The notes: generated by a model not told the origin, from the letters alone. A DNA stretch of 45,678 bases from Sulfuricurvum sp. (GCA_024637215.1 JAGXFM010000026.1:1-45678), one strand, 5' to 3'. Shown: positions 11,241 to 21,130, counted from the first letter of the stretch. Made by a program: numbers and translations.

Positions 11241-11300
11241 ATTGTAGAGAAGTTTGATTACGTGATTGTTACATTACACAGGGGTTACAAGAGGGTTAAC
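11241..11300 (-). promoter_or_regulatory. Candidate Pho-box array and -10 of porin gene
   Basis: Minus strand: GTTAACC-CTCT-TGTAACC-CCTG-TGTAATG (11-bp period), overlapping TGTAACA-ATCA-CGTAATC; core followed by N11 and TACAAT (11246-11241). Confidence 0.6.
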
Positions 11301-11468
11301 TAGAGGTAAATCAGGGCGATTAAACACGAGTCCGAACGCCTACGCAAGGACGAACTCGTAAAACTTAAGGAATTGAAGGAGAAGAGAGTTTACGTGCCAC
11401 AAGGGCACCTCTAAACATACCGTATATGCTTAAAGGTACCCACCCAAAAAGGGTGGTGAGAGAGAAAG

Positions 11469-12470
11469 TTATTTAGTCTCAGCCCAGTATTCGCGAACAA
11501 GGTTCGTTGTTTCAACCGGAAGAGGGATGTAGCCGAGCTTTTCAGCCGCTTTGTCACCGTTTTTGAATGCGTAATCAAAGAACTTGATGACTTGTGCATT
11601 GGTTTCAGCCGTCTCTTTTGGTAAAAGGATATAAGTAGCCGCTACGATCGGGTACGCTGTATCTCCTTTTTGTGAGACCAATGAGCCGTAGAAGTGTTCA
11701 GATTTTTTCCATGATGCTTGTTTAACCGCTGCCATAAAGTTTGCTTTAGTCGCTGTTACCCATTTACCGCTAGCGGTTTGCAATGTAGCCGCTGAGAGGT
11801 TATTCTTCTCTTTGTAGGCATTTTCAACATATCCGATAGAATAAGGAGTTTGTTTGACGATATTCGTTACCCCCTCATTCCCTTTTCCACCGACACCGAC
11901 TGCCCAGCCGATCGCTTTACCGATACCGAATTTGCTTTTCCACTCTGTAGAAGAGTCACTCAAATAGTCTGTAAATACGTATGTTGTGCCAGATCCGTCA
12001 GAGCGGTGTGCCACGATGATTTTTTGTGCCGGAAGGTTGAGTCCTGCATTGTCCGCAACGATTTTCGGATCATTCCACATTGTGATTTTACCTGCAAAGA
12101 TATCGGCTACAACGCTATTTTTAAGTTTTAGTTTTTCATCCGCAACACCCGGTAGGTTATGCGCTACAACGATAGACCCGATAACTGCAGGGAATTGTGT
12201 CAATTTTGCTTTATCCAACTCTTTTGGAGTCAAAGGAGCATCTGTTGCGCCGAAATTAACAACACGCTCAGAGATTTGTTTAATACCGCCGCCTGAACCG
12301 ATTGATTGATAGTTAACGCGTGTTTGTGTCGCTTTTTGGTAGTTGTAAGCCCAGTCATAATAGACAGGAGCCGGGAATGTTGCCCCTGCGCCATTGATTT
12401 TATCCGCAGCGATCATAGAGGTTGCCGCGATTGCCGCGATTACCAAACCTTTTGTAGCATTTTTTAGCAT
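11469..12470 (-). CDS. pstS: Phosphate ABC transporter, periplasmic phosphate-binding protein
   Basis: INGAGATFPAPVYYDWAYNYQKAT, NYQSIGSGGGIKQI, VAHRSDGSGTTYVFTDYLS. Confidence 0.96.
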   Translation of the reverse strand: MLKNATKGLVIAAIAATSMIAADKINGAGATFPAPVYYDWAYNYQKATQTRVNYQSIGSGGGIKQISERVVNFGATDAPLTPKELDKAKLTQFPAVIGSIVVAHNLPGVADEKLKLKNSVVADIFAGKITMWNDPKIVADNAGLNLPAQKIIVAHRSDGSGTTYVFTDYLSDSSTEWKSKFGIGKAIGWAVGVGGKGNEGVTNIVKQTPYSIGYVENAYKEKNNLSAATLQTASGKWVTATKANFMAAVKQASWKKSEHFYGSLVSQKGDTAYPIVAATYILLPKETAETNAQVIKFFDYAFKNGDKAAEKLGYIPLPVETTNLVREYWAETK

Positions 12471-12502
12471 AATGGAATCCTTTTGGAATTTTTGATGGCG
12501 GT

Positions 12503-12535
12503 ATTGTAGAATTGCCGGGTAACGAAACGATTACA
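12503..12535 (-). promoter_or_regulatory. Candidate Pho box and -10 of pstS
   Basis: Minus strand TGTAATC-GTTT-CGTTA-N11-TACAAT. Confidence 0.6.
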
Positions 12536-12551
12536 AAGCAAAACTTCTCTT

Positions 12552-12584
12552 TGTAATCTCACCGTTATAAACCATTGTTATAAT
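12552..12584 (+). promoter_or_regulatory. Candidate Pho box and -10 of phoU operon
   Basis: Plus strand TGTAATC-TCAC-CGTTA-N11-TATAAT; divergent mirror of the pstS box. Confidence 0.6.
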
Positions 12585-12657
12585 CGCGCATCATCATTTA
12601 TATCAAAGGCACATCCATGCTACACGCTATGAAAACAAGCTCAACGAAATCCGTGAC

Positions 12658-13287
12658 ATGATCTCCCTTATGCTCTCTCAGATTATCCACTCAAGTGAAG
12701 AGACACTCAGAGCGTTTGAAACGGATAATCATGAATTGTACGAGACCTCTCGTATCCATATTAAAAACATCCAAGTCGATGCCAATAGAATTGATAACGA
12801 GATTATCAAAACATTCGCCCTCTTCGGCCCCGAAGCGGATGAACTGCGCTTGTTAGTGGCGTACCTCAAAATGACCAATGAGATCGACCGCATCGGAGAC
12901 GGTCTCAAAAAATACAGCAAACGTCTTCATGATCACTGCATGGGGGGATGCGATATGTCTGTTTTGACCAATGCAATCGTTCAATTGCATAAAACGACGA
13001 TCAATGCGTTACAATACATTGCAGAGTGTTTGAAAAATATCGACTCATGTGATGCAGACGATGTCTACCGAAAAGTAATGGTCGAAGAATCTAAAAATGA
13101 CGACCTTTTTTCGATCATGGAAAAAGAGCTCTTAAATTTGATCATTGACGCCAATGAACTCGCGGTCGAATACGTCAGAGTTTTAGGTACATTACGTAAA
13201 TTAGAGCGGATCGGTGATCGTACGGTCAATATCGCCTCTTTAATGCTTTACGCTCAAAAAGGCGGCGAGTTAAATTTACACAATTAG
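12658..13287 (+). CDS. phoU: Phosphate transport regulator PhoU (N-terminus as called appears truncated or frame-disrupted)
   Basis: NEIDRIGDGLKKYSKRL and VRVLGTLRKLERIGDRTVNIASLMLY; same-frame upstream codons read ...RYENKLNEIRDM, typical PhoU helix 1, without ATG/GTG/TTG start. Confidence 0.88.
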   Translation: MISLMLSQIIHSSEETLRAFETDNHELYETSRIHIKNIQVDANRIDNEIIKTFALFGPEADELRLLVAYLKMTNEIDRIGDGLKKYSKRLHDHCMGGCDMSVLTNAIVQLHKTTINALQYIAECLKNIDSCDADDVYRKVMVEESKNDDLFSIMEKELLNLIIDANELAVEYVRVLGTLRKLERIGDRTVNIASLMLYAQKGGELNLHN

Positions 13288-13328
13288 TGCGAAGAACGTA
13301 CTTAGAACTACGGAAAAAGGAATCAAAC

Positions 13329-14003
13329 GTGGAGTCGTTGATACTGATTGTCGAAGATGAACAGGATATTTTAGAACTGATGGAGTATCACCTCTCTAAA
13401 GAGGGATTTGAGACCATCGGATTTCTTAATACCAAACACGTCGTCGATGCCCTTGAAGAAGAGAAAATAGACCTAATCCTCATGGATCGCAATCTCCCAG
13501 GTGCCGAGGGGAGCGAGTTTGTCGATTCTCTTCGCAAACGGGGAATTCAGACTCCCGTTATTTTCGTCAGCGCAAAACATAAAGATGAAGAGATAGAACA
13601 GGGATTCGAGCGCGGAGGTGACGACTATATCACCAAACCGTTCAGTATGAAAGAGTTAATTTTACGGGTAAAAGCCGTATTGCGCCGTACTAAAAAACTC
13701 TCTTCAGAAGGGAATTTAACCTACCGTGATATTGCTCTAAATCTCGCCGCACGAACCGTTACCATCGATGGAAGTTCCGTTGAACTGACCAAACTCGAAT
13801 TTGATCTCCTCCACGCCCTCATCGTCAATGAAAACGTCGTTTTAGAGCGCGACTATCTCCTCGAAAACGTCTGGGGAAGCGATGAAGTCTATCAAGATCG
13901 CACCGTCAACGTCGCCATCAACCGCCTCAAAGAAAAAATCGATCCCGATAAAAACAAAGAGTATATAAAAACGGTACGGGGAGTCGGTTACACACTGTGC
14001 TAA
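13329..14003 (+). CDS. phoB: OmpR/PhoB-family response regulator
   Basis: LILIVEDEQDILELMEYHL, LILMDRNLPG, winged-helix DRTVNVAINRLKEKID...TVRGVGYTL; GTG start with AAAGGA upstream. Confidence 0.87.
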   Translation: MESLILIVEDEQDILELMEYHLSKEGFETIGFLNTKHVVDALEEEKIDLILMDRNLPGAEGSEFVDSLRKRGIQTPVIFVSAKHKDEEIEQGFERGGDDYITKPFSMKELILRVKAVLRRTKKLSSEGNLTYRDIALNLAARTVTIDGSSVELTKLEFDLLHALIVNENVVLERDYLLENVWGSDEVYQDRTVNVAINRLKEKIDPDKNKEYIKTVRGVGYTLC

Positions 14004-15409
14004 GGATCCATCAGCTTTTTTTCCTCAATATTTTAGGACTCTTTGTCGCCGCACTTTTGATCGCATCTTTGATGAGCTATTTCACCCTAAAATCAATGAT
14101 CATCCACGACAGCGAAGAGCGGCTTATAGAAAATATCAACCTGCTCGAACCGCTTATCACCTCGACCAACGATTTTGACCGTTTCGTCGCTCAAGCATCG
14201 GGCAAAACTTTTCTTCGCGTTACCATCATCGCTGAAGACGGAGAAGTTATCGCCGAAAGCGACGCCGATAAAGAGACGATGGAGAACCATTCGGGGCGCA
14301 TCGAAGTAATGCATGCCATGACGGAGCCCTATGGGGTAGCCGTACGCTATTCAAATACGGTTAAAAACGACTTTATCTACGTGGCGCATAAAGTCACTAC
14401 CCCGGAGCGGGTATTTTTTATCCGTCTGGCGATGAGTCTTGATAGCGTAATGGACCATTTTTATATCTTATGGATTCAGCTGGTCGGAGCGTTTAGCGTC
14501 TTGGTCATTATTGCCCTTGCCATCGCCTATAATATCTCCAAAAAAGCACGCTACGATATCCTCCAAATCACCCACTATCTGGATCAGGTATCCGCAAAAA
14601 ATTATCGCGCCATCCTCAAACCCGAATACTTTCGCGAATTTTTGCAAATCTCGATCATGCTGAAAAATCTCGTCAAAAAACTGCATAACCGTGACAAACA
14701 AAAACGTAAACATACCGCGAAACTCCGTCTCATCAACAAGCAGCAAAACGATATCCTCTCCGCCATCAGCCACGAGTTTAAAAATCCAATTGCCGCGATC
14801 ATGGGGTATGCCGAAACCCTCCATGATGATCTAAATCTGAATCCGAAAATTCGTGAAAAATTTTTAGACAAAATTCTCTCGAATACCCATCGGGTTACCC
14901 TTATGCTCGATCGTCTCGCCCTTTCGGTAAAACTGGAGAATAATGACCTCTCCATCAAACCCTCCTACTTTGAGCTCTCCGAAGTATGCCGAGACTCTAT
15001 CTCTATTTTACAGGCCAAATACCCGGAACGCTCCATTCGATATAACGGAATTTCTAAAATAGTATTTGCCGATAAAACGATGATCGAACTGATCCTCACC
15101 AACCTCATCGATAATGCCCTCAAATACTCGGAAGAGGAAGTGAACGTTGCTCTAACCGAAAGGACGTTACAGGTTAGTGATAAAGGGATCGGAATTGCCC
15201 CCACCGAACTCGATAAGATCACCTCTAAATTTTACCGTGTTCAAAAAAATCGTTGGGACAATTCGATGGGGCTCGGTCTCTCCATCGTCAGCTATATTCT
15301 CAAACTCCATGATACTTTTCTACAGATTGACAGTACGCTGGGAGTCGGTTCGACATTTAGCTTTACCCTTGATAGCCTAATCGAAAAAAAGGGTACCGGT
15401 AAAAAATGA
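13997..15409 (+). CDS. phoR: Sensor histidine kinase (PhoR-like), membrane-bound
   Basis: Two TM segments; H-box AISHEFKNPIAAIMGYAETL; N-box LTNLIDNALKYS; DKGIGI; GLGLSIV; adjacent to phoB. Confidence 0.85.
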   Translation: MLRIHQLFFLNILGLFVAALLIASLMSYFTLKSMIIHDSEERLIENINLLEPLITSTNDFDRFVAQASGKTFLRVTIIAEDGEVIAESDADKETMENHSGRIEVMHAMTEPYGVAVRYSNTVKNDFIYVAHKVTTPERVFFIRLAMSLDSVMDHFYILWIQLVGAFSVLVIIALAIAYNISKKARYDILQITHYLDQVSAKNYRAILKPEYFREFLQISIMLKNLVKKLHNRDKQKRKHTAKLRLINKQQNDILSAISHEFKNPIAAIMGYAETLHDDLNLNPKIREKFLDKILSNTHRVTLMLDRLALSVKLENNDLSIKPSYFELSEVCRDSISILQAKYPERSIRYNGISKIVFADKTMIELILTNLIDNALKYSEEEVNVALTERTLQVSDKGIGIAPTELDKITSKFYRVQKNRWDNSMGLGLSIVSYILKLHDTFLQIDSTLGVGSTFSFTLDSLIEKKGTGKK

Positions 15410-16779
15410 TCGCCCTCCCTTCTTCTTTGATGCACCTGATAGAACATCTCTCTCATCATGGCATCAAACCCCTACTCGTAGGGGGGTTTGTACGCGATAG
15501 TTTCACCGCTCATGATACCCACGATATCGACATTGAGCTCTACGGCGTCACGTCGTTAGAGTCTCTTGAGACCCTTCTCCGCCCTTTCGGAAAACTGGGG
15601 CTATACGGAAAAAGTTTCGGTGTTCTCAAACTCTCTTACGCAGGATATTCGATCGATTTTGTCCCGCCCCGCAGTGAATCTAAATCGGGCACGGGACATA
15701 AAGGGTTTGAAACACATTGGCTTAGTTCGCTTGATTTTGCTACTGCTGCCCGTCGCCGTGATTTTACGATCAACGCTATCGGTTATGACCCCATCAACAA
15801 AAAATTCTTAGACCCTTACCATGGTATTGAAGATTTAGCGGCCAAACGGCTGGTTTGTGTCGATCCGCTTACCTTTATCGATGATCCTCTTAGAGTATTG
15901 CGCGCCCTACAGTTCGCCGCCCGATTTGAGCTAACATGCGACGATACGCTCTTATCCCTTTGCCGCGATATGATTGCAAAAGGTGCCCTTAGTGACCTCC
16001 CCAAAGAACGGATTTTTGAGGAGTTTAAAAAACTCCTTCTACTGAGCAAATCCCCCTCAATAGGGATGATGTTATTACGAGAGATGGGAGGGCTTTCTTT
16101 TTTCACTCCGCTCGACAAACTTGAAATCACTCCGCAAGAGAGTTCATCCCACCCGGAAGGATCGGTTTGGAATCATACCCTGATGGCACTGGATACAATG
16201 GCCTCAATGCGTCGCGGCAAATGGCGGGACGATATGGTACTGATGCTTGCGACATTGTTGCATGACATCGGAAAGCCCGATACTACTGTTACCGTAAATG
16301 GTGTTTTAAATGCTCCCAAACATGGCGAAATAGGATTTGAAATTGCTCGACATTGGCTAAATAACCTAACGGAAGATAAAGATTTGATCGAGCGTATCCT
16401 CCCCCTAATCCGTTACCATGGCTGGCCTCGAAAACTCTACCGTTCCCATGCTAGGGATAGTGAAATTTTGCATTTGAGCACGCACGTCTGCCTTAATGAT
16501 CTTATTACTCTGGCAAAAGCCGATTTTTTCGGACGTCAATTTATGGCATCTACCCCTGAAGTTTTTGAATCGGGAGAGTGGCTTTATGAACGTGCCGCCT
16601 CTTTGGGGGTATTGTTTGAACCGCCTCCCCCCTTATTACAGGGACGCGATTTGATCGCATTAGGATTAACCCCCTCTGAGTCGTTTAAAGCCATCTTGGA
16701 AAGAGCGTATAACGCCCAGCTTAATCAACTGTTTACGACGTATGAAGAGGGACAAACGTGGCTCGTAACTCATCTGTAA
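15406..16779 (+). CDS. cca: CCA-adding/poly(A) polymerase-family tRNA nucleotidyltransferase with HD domain
   Basis: LLVGGFVRDSF, HDIDIELYG, RRRDFTINAIGYDP, DDPLRVLRALQFAARF, ATLLHDIGKPDT. Confidence 0.9.
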   Translation: MIALPSSLMHLIEHLSHHGIKPLLVGGFVRDSFTAHDTHDIDIELYGVTSLESLETLLRPFGKLGLYGKSFGVLKLSYAGYSIDFVPPRSESKSGTGHKGFETHWLSSLDFATAARRRDFTINAIGYDPINKKFLDPYHGIEDLAAKRLVCVDPLTFIDDPLRVLRALQFAARFELTCDDTLLSLCRDMIAKGALSDLPKERIFEEFKKLLLLSKSPSIGMMLLREMGGLSFFTPLDKLEITPQESSSHPEGSVWNHTLMALDTMASMRRGKWRDDMVLMLATLLHDIGKPDTTVTVNGVLNAPKHGEIGFEIARHWLNNLTEDKDLIERILPLIRYHGWPRKLYRSHARDSEILHLSTHVCLNDLITLAKADFFGRQFMASTPEVFESGEWLYERAASLGVLFEPPPPLLQGRDLIALGLTPSESFKAILERAYNAQLNQLFTTYEEGQTWLVTHL

Positions 16780-16807
16780 TGATCGTGTAATAAAATTGCC
16801 CCACTAT
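16764..16807 (+). promoter_or_regulatory. Candidate Pho-box array and -10-like hexamer upstream of pstC
   Basis: CGTAACT-CATC-TGTAATG-ATCG-TGTAATA (11-bp period) overlapping cca 3' end; core followed by N11 and CACTAT. Confidence 0.5.
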
Positions 16808-16825
16808 TTTAAGGCAAGGCTTGGC

Positions 16826-17677
16826 ATGATTGATAAAATCTTCTTAAACATGACCCGTACCAGCGCTCTGCTGATTCTTTTCATCGTGGCTTGGATATTT
16901 GTGGTTCTCTTTAATGAGTCCACCGAAGCGATGCAGACATTTGGCCTTGATTTCATCACCAAAGATGAATGGGCGCCGAATCTCGATAAGTTCGGTGCCT
17001 ATGCGGCGATTTTCGGTTCAGTCGCATCCACCTTTTTGGCGATGCTATTAGCTATCCCTATTGCCATCGGCGTTGCCATTTTCCTCAGTGAAATCGCCCA
17101 TGATAAAATCAAAGGGTTCTTCGGCGTTAGTATCGAACTTCTCGCCGCAATCCCTTCGGTTATTTACGGCATGTGGGGTCTGTTTTTCTTTGTCCCCATC
17201 TTACGTGATATTTTCGGCGGTATGGGAATCGGTCTTCTCGCCGCAGGAATCGTGTTGGCGATCATGATTCTCCCCTTTATGGCGGCCGTAACCCGTGATG
17301 CGATGAATACGACTCCCGATATTCTCAAAGAATCGGCGTATGCGCTGGGGGGTACACAATGGGATGTTATTAAAGATGTCATTATCCCTTACGCGAAGGC
17401 AGGAATCATCGGTTCACTCATCCTTGCACTCGGACGGGCTATCGGTGAGACGATGGCGGTAACGTTTGTTATGGGGAATGTCCACCACACTCCAAACTCG
17501 ATTATGGATCCGACCACCTCGATTCCGGTTACCTTGGCCAACGAGTTTACCGAAGCGGACAGTTCACTTTATTTCTCTAGCCTCTTTGGATTGGCGCTCA
17601 CCTTGCTCATCATGAGCTTCGTGGTTATCGCTATCGCAAAGTTTTACTTTTTACGTAAAGTGAGGAAAGGACAATGA
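16826..17677 (+). CDS. pstC: Phosphate ABC transporter permease PstC
   Basis: Multi-TM; ELLAAIPSVIYGMWGLF; ALGRAIGETMAVTFVMGN; preferred ATG at 16826 after AAGG. Confidence 0.94.
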   Translation: MIDKIFLNMTRTSALLILFIVAWIFVVLFNESTEAMQTFGLDFITKDEWAPNLDKFGAYAAIFGSVASTFLAMLLAIPIAIGVAIFLSEIAHDKIKGFFGVSIELLAAIPSVIYGMWGLFFFVPILRDIFGGMGIGLLAAGIVLAIMILPFMAAVTRDAMNTTPDILKESAYALGGTQWDVIKDVIIPYAKAGIIGSLILALGRAIGETMAVTFVMGNVHHTPNSIMDPTTSIPVTLANEFTEADSSLYFSSLFGLALTLLIMSFVVIAIAKFYFLRKVRKGQ

Positions 17678-18516
17678 CCGCAGTTCAAAAACGGATTATC
17701 GTCAATAAATTAGCACTTGCCTTTTCAACGTTAAGCGCCGTTATCGCATTGAGCTTTTTATTCTGGATTCTCGGTGTACTGGTGATGAAAGGGGTCGATG
17801 CCCTAAGCTGGAACATCTTTATCTATGAAGGTTCACCTCCGGGTTATGAAGATAGCGGTCTTAAACACGCTCTCATCGGTCAACTGATCCTTGTCGGATT
17901 GGCAACGATTATCGGAGTTCCCCTAGGTATTATGGCAGGAACGTACTTGAGTGAATACGGTAAAAACTCTAAACTCGCCCATACAATCCGTGATATTTCC
18001 GATATTATGATGTCGGCTCCCTCCATCGTTATCGGCGCATTCGTTTACGCCGTTATCGTTATGCCGATGGGCCATTTCAGTGCATGGGCGGGGGCAATTG
18101 CCTTGGCCATTATGATGATTCCGATTATTTTGCGTACGACCGATGATATGCTACAACTGGTTCCCGGAACGCTTCGTGAAGCAGCCTTTGCCCTCGGTGC
18201 ACCCAAATACAAAGTGATCATCGATGTCGTCTATCGCGGTGCGAAAGCAGGGATTTTGACCGGTGTACTCCTCGGAATTGCCCGTGTAGCAGGAGAGACG
18301 GCTCCCTTGCTCTTCACCTCCTTTAACGACAACTTTTTCACAACCGATCTAAACGCGGCAATGCCTTCATTGACGGTAACAATGTTTAACTATGCCATCA
18401 GCCCCTACGATGATTGGCAACAACTGGGATGGGCAGCGGCTTTTATCCTCTCGATGTTTATTCTAGGACTCAATATTTTGGGACGACTTATTTTATTAGC
18501 CGGAAAAAGGAAATAA
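17674..18516 (+). CDS. pstA: Phosphate ABC transporter permease PstA
   Basis: [37 protein letters not shown] overlap with pstC. Confidence 0.94.
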   Translation: MTAVQKRIIVNKLALAFSTLSAVIALSFLFWILGVLVMKGVDALSWNIFIYEGSPPGYEDSGLKHALIGQLILVGLATIIGVPLGIMAGTYLSEYGKNSKLAHTIRDISDIMMSAPSIVIGAFVYAVIVMPMGHFSAWAGAIALAIMMIPIILRTTDDMLQLVPGTLREAAFALGAPKYKVIIDVVYRGAKAGILTGVLLGIARVAGETAPLLFTSFNDNFFTTDLNAAMPSLTVTMFNYAISPYDDWQQLGWAAAFILSMFILGLNILGRLILLAGKRK

Positions 18517-18520
18517 CACT

Positions 18521-19306
18521 ATGGCAAGTATTATCGATATTAAAGAAGAGTGCGCACTTCAAGTCCGTAATTTTGACTTTACTTACAAAGGTGCAGCTGC
18601 ACCAAGCTTGAAAAAAGTGACCATGCCGATCGCTAAAAATGCGGTTACCGCATTAATCGGGCCATCAGGATGCGGTAAAACCACATTGCTCCGTGCGTTC
18701 AACCGTATGCATGACCTTTACCCGGGTAATCAATACGAAGGTGAAATCGAGTTCGAAGGGCGCAATATCCTTGATCCGAAAGAGGATTTGATCCATCTTC
18801 GTACCAAAATCGGGATGATTTTCCAAAAACCGACGGCATTCCCGATGTCCATTTACGACAATGTCGCTTACGGTATGCGTCTTCAAGGGATCAAAAATAA
18901 AAGCGAATTGGATGGACGTGTTGAAAAAGCCCTTCAGGATGCTGCCATTTGGAAAGAGGTACAAGACCGTCTTAAACATGACGCTAACGGTCTTTCAGGA
19001 GGTCAGCAGCAACGTCTTTGTATTGCCCGTGCAATTGCGGTAGAACCCGAAGTATTGCTTTTTGATGAACCGACATCGGCCCTCGATCCAATCTCGACAC
19101 AGGGAATTGAAAAACTCGTTATCGAGCTTAAAGAGCGCGTCAGTATCATCATCGTTACCCACAATATGCAGCAAGCCGCACGGGTAAGTGACTACACCGG
19201 ATTTATGTATTTAGGAGATTTGGTTGAACTCGGTCATACCGAAGAGCTCTTCGTCACCCCGAAAGAAAAACTCACCCAAGAATATATTACGGGTAAATTC
19301 GGTTGA
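18521..19306 (+). CDS. pstB: Phosphate ABC transporter ATP-binding protein PstB
   Basis: Walker [53 protein letters not shown]. Confidence 0.97.
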   Translation: MASIIDIKEECALQVRNFDFTYKGAAAPSLKKVTMPIAKNAVTALIGPSGCGKTTLLRAFNRMHDLYPGNQYEGEIEFEGRNILDPKEDLIHLRTKIGMIFQKPTAFPMSIYDNVAYGMRLQGIKNKSELDGRVEKALQDAAIWKEVQDRLKHDANGLSGGQQQRLCIARAIAVEPEVLLFDEPTSALDPISTQGIEKLVIELKERVSIIIVTHNMQQAARVSDYTGFMYLGDLVELGHTEELFVTPKEKLTQEYITGKFG

Positions 19307-19333
19307 TATAAAGGGCCTTGCCCTTTATATTTT
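19307..19333 (+). terminator. Rho-independent terminator of the pstCAB transcript
   Basis: TATAAAGGGC-CTT-GCCCTTTATA followed by TTTT. Confidence 0.8.
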
Positions 19334-19340
19334 CCCCCTC

Positions 19341-19730
19341 TTACTTCTCTTTCACCATTTTTTCACTATCGATTTCTACCACCGTATGCACATTCCCTCT
19401 CGGATAATAATCGGCAACCACTTTTAAGCGCTTAGGAGCGATTCTTTTCTCGAAAGTGCTGTAGATCTCGTTTGCACTGTTTTCATGTGAAATATGGCGG
19501 TTTCTGAACGAATTAATGTACAGTTTGATCGCTTTGAGTTCAGCTACCCATTTATCTGGTGTGTACTCGACATAAATCGTTGCAAAATCGGGATATCCGC
19601 TGCGAGGACAAAGGCACGTAAACTCCGGCAACGTCACTTTTATAACATAATCGCGTTCATGCGCATTTGGCCAAATTTCAAAATCTTTCTCAATATCAAA
19701 ATTTTCTACGATTTGTTCTCCGTATTTCAT
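19341..19730 (-). CDS. queF: NADPH-dependent 7-cyano-7-deazaguanine reductase QueF
   Basis: VTLPEFTCLCPRSGYPDFATIYVEYTPD, ELKAIKLYINSFRNRHISHENSANEI. Confidence 0.95.
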   Translation of the reverse strand: MKYGEQIVENFDIEKDFEIWPNAHERDYVIKVTLPEFTCLCPRSGYPDFATIYVEYTPDKWVAELKAIKLYINSFRNRHISHENSANEIYSTFEKRIAPKRLKVVADYYPRGNVHTVVEIDSEKMVKEK

Positions 19731-21124
19731 ACTTTTCCTTGTAATTGTTCTTCAGATAAAATTTTACCCAGATAATTTCCCTGACGATAATTAATATTTA
19801 GAGAGAAGGAAAGCCGATCGGCCTCCTCCTCTTCAATCATCGACATCCATGTCTTCGCTCCGCACAAATGGGCACTTAGATTAAGCCCTTGGATAATATT
19901 CTGATATCCTGTGCGTTTGATATTGCGGCTGTAGAGGGGATCAAAACGGACAATGTCCACTTTTAGCTCTTTTAGGTACAAAAGGGTTGTATGGTATCCC
20001 CCTAAACGATCCAACCCTATTTTGTATCCCGCTTGGCGATAATGGTTTATTTGATGCTCAAAACGTTCGAGTTGATGACAATACTCTTTCTCTTCAAAGA
20101 GTAATGTTATTTTGTGCCGTGCATTCGGATAACGCTCAAATAATGTAACCGCATTCTCAAAAAAATGGGGGCTCCGTAAGGTAACCGGAGAGACGGTCAG
20201 CACAAAATTTCGATTTTGCTCATCACATAGCGCCGCTGTTTTTTCTAAAACTTCACCCTCAAGCATACGCATTTTATTCAATCGGTTAAGGACGGGTACG
20301 TATCGGCTTTGGTGGATAAATCTCCCCTGAGAATCGATCAACTTAACCGACGTATCGTAAATTTCACTCTCATCACCGTATACCGGCCGAAATCCGATCG
20401 ACAATCGTTTTTTGTTTAATGCTTCAACAATCTCATCTTCGAGTTCGTTGATCGAATAATATTCTTCTTTTTCTATACTTTTACGGTCATTGTGCAGTTC
20501 ATACAAACGGCTTATTAGTAAATCGATCTCATTGGACAATCGCGAATCAATGATAACGGCTTCAAGACGAATCTCGATTTCATGGCTGAGATGATTTTGA
20601 TATTTACTCAAAAACAGTTCAACCAACGGAAGGTACTGCTCTTTTTCACCGGATAGAAAAAGTAAAAAATCTCCCCCTTTATAACGTCCTATCGGCAGTT
20701 TATCAAACCCTTTTTCACGAAAAAACCGATCTATTTTTTTGACGGTACTTTGTAATGATTTATCTCCGTTTTTTATCCCGTAGCGTTCATTGATAGACCA
20801 CAAATTTTCGACACTAATCATAATAATGGTTTGGGTATTTTTAGAAAGCCCCTTTTTGACCAAATTAAAAAAATAATCGGTTGTAAAGGTATGAGTGATC
20901 GAATCGGTAATATTTTCACGGCTGCTTTGATAAATAAGGAAAAAAATAAAATAGACGGTTATTCCTAACAATACGATGGAGAGGATGATCAACGAAGATA
21001 CAGACGCGTAAGGTTGAGAAAAGAGGGCAAAAAGGGTTACCGAACTTAAAAAAAAGATGGGTAATCCCATCCGCAATGCCAAAGCAAAGCGGTGTTCTCT
21101 CTCTTTTTGTTCAGTATAGGTCAT
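19727..21124 (-). CDS. Two-TM protein with degenerate GGDEF and EAL domains
   Basis: GRYKGGDFLLFLSGE (altered GGDEF); YKIGLDRLGGYHTTLLYLKELKVDIVRFDPLYS resembles EAL DDFG...KID region but altered; EAL motif not evident. Confidence 0.7.
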   Translation of the reverse strand: MTYTEQKEREHRFALALRMGLPIFFLSSVTLFALFSQPYASVSSLIILSIVLLGITVYFIFFLIYQSSRENITDSITHTFTTDYFFNLVKKGLSKNTQTIIMISVENLWSINERYGIKNGDKSLQSTVKKIDRFFREKGFDKLPIGRYKGGDFLLFLSGEKEQYLPLVELFLSKYQNHLSHEIEIRLEAVIIDSRLSNEIDLLISRLYELHNDRKSIEKEEYYSINELEDEIVEALNKKRLSIGFRPVYGDESEIYDTSVKLIDSQGRFIHQSRYVPVLNRLNKMRMLEGEVLEKTAALCDEQNRNFVLTVSPVTLRSPHFFENAVTLFERYPNARHKITLLFEEKEYCHQLERFEHQINHYRQAGYKIGLDRLGGYHTTLLYLKELKVDIVRFDPLYSRNIKRTGYQNIIQGLNLSAHLCGAKTWMSMIEEEEADRLSFSLNINYRQGNYLGKILSEEQLQGKV

Positions 21125-21130
21125 AAAAGA

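Noticed and set aside
14468-14824. 118-aa minus-strand ORF antisense to phoR (and similar long shadow ORFs at 22136-22513, 33601-34047, 38997-39551)
   Set aside because: Lie entirely inside strongly supported genes on the opposite strand, have low-complexity or odd composition and no recognisable motifs
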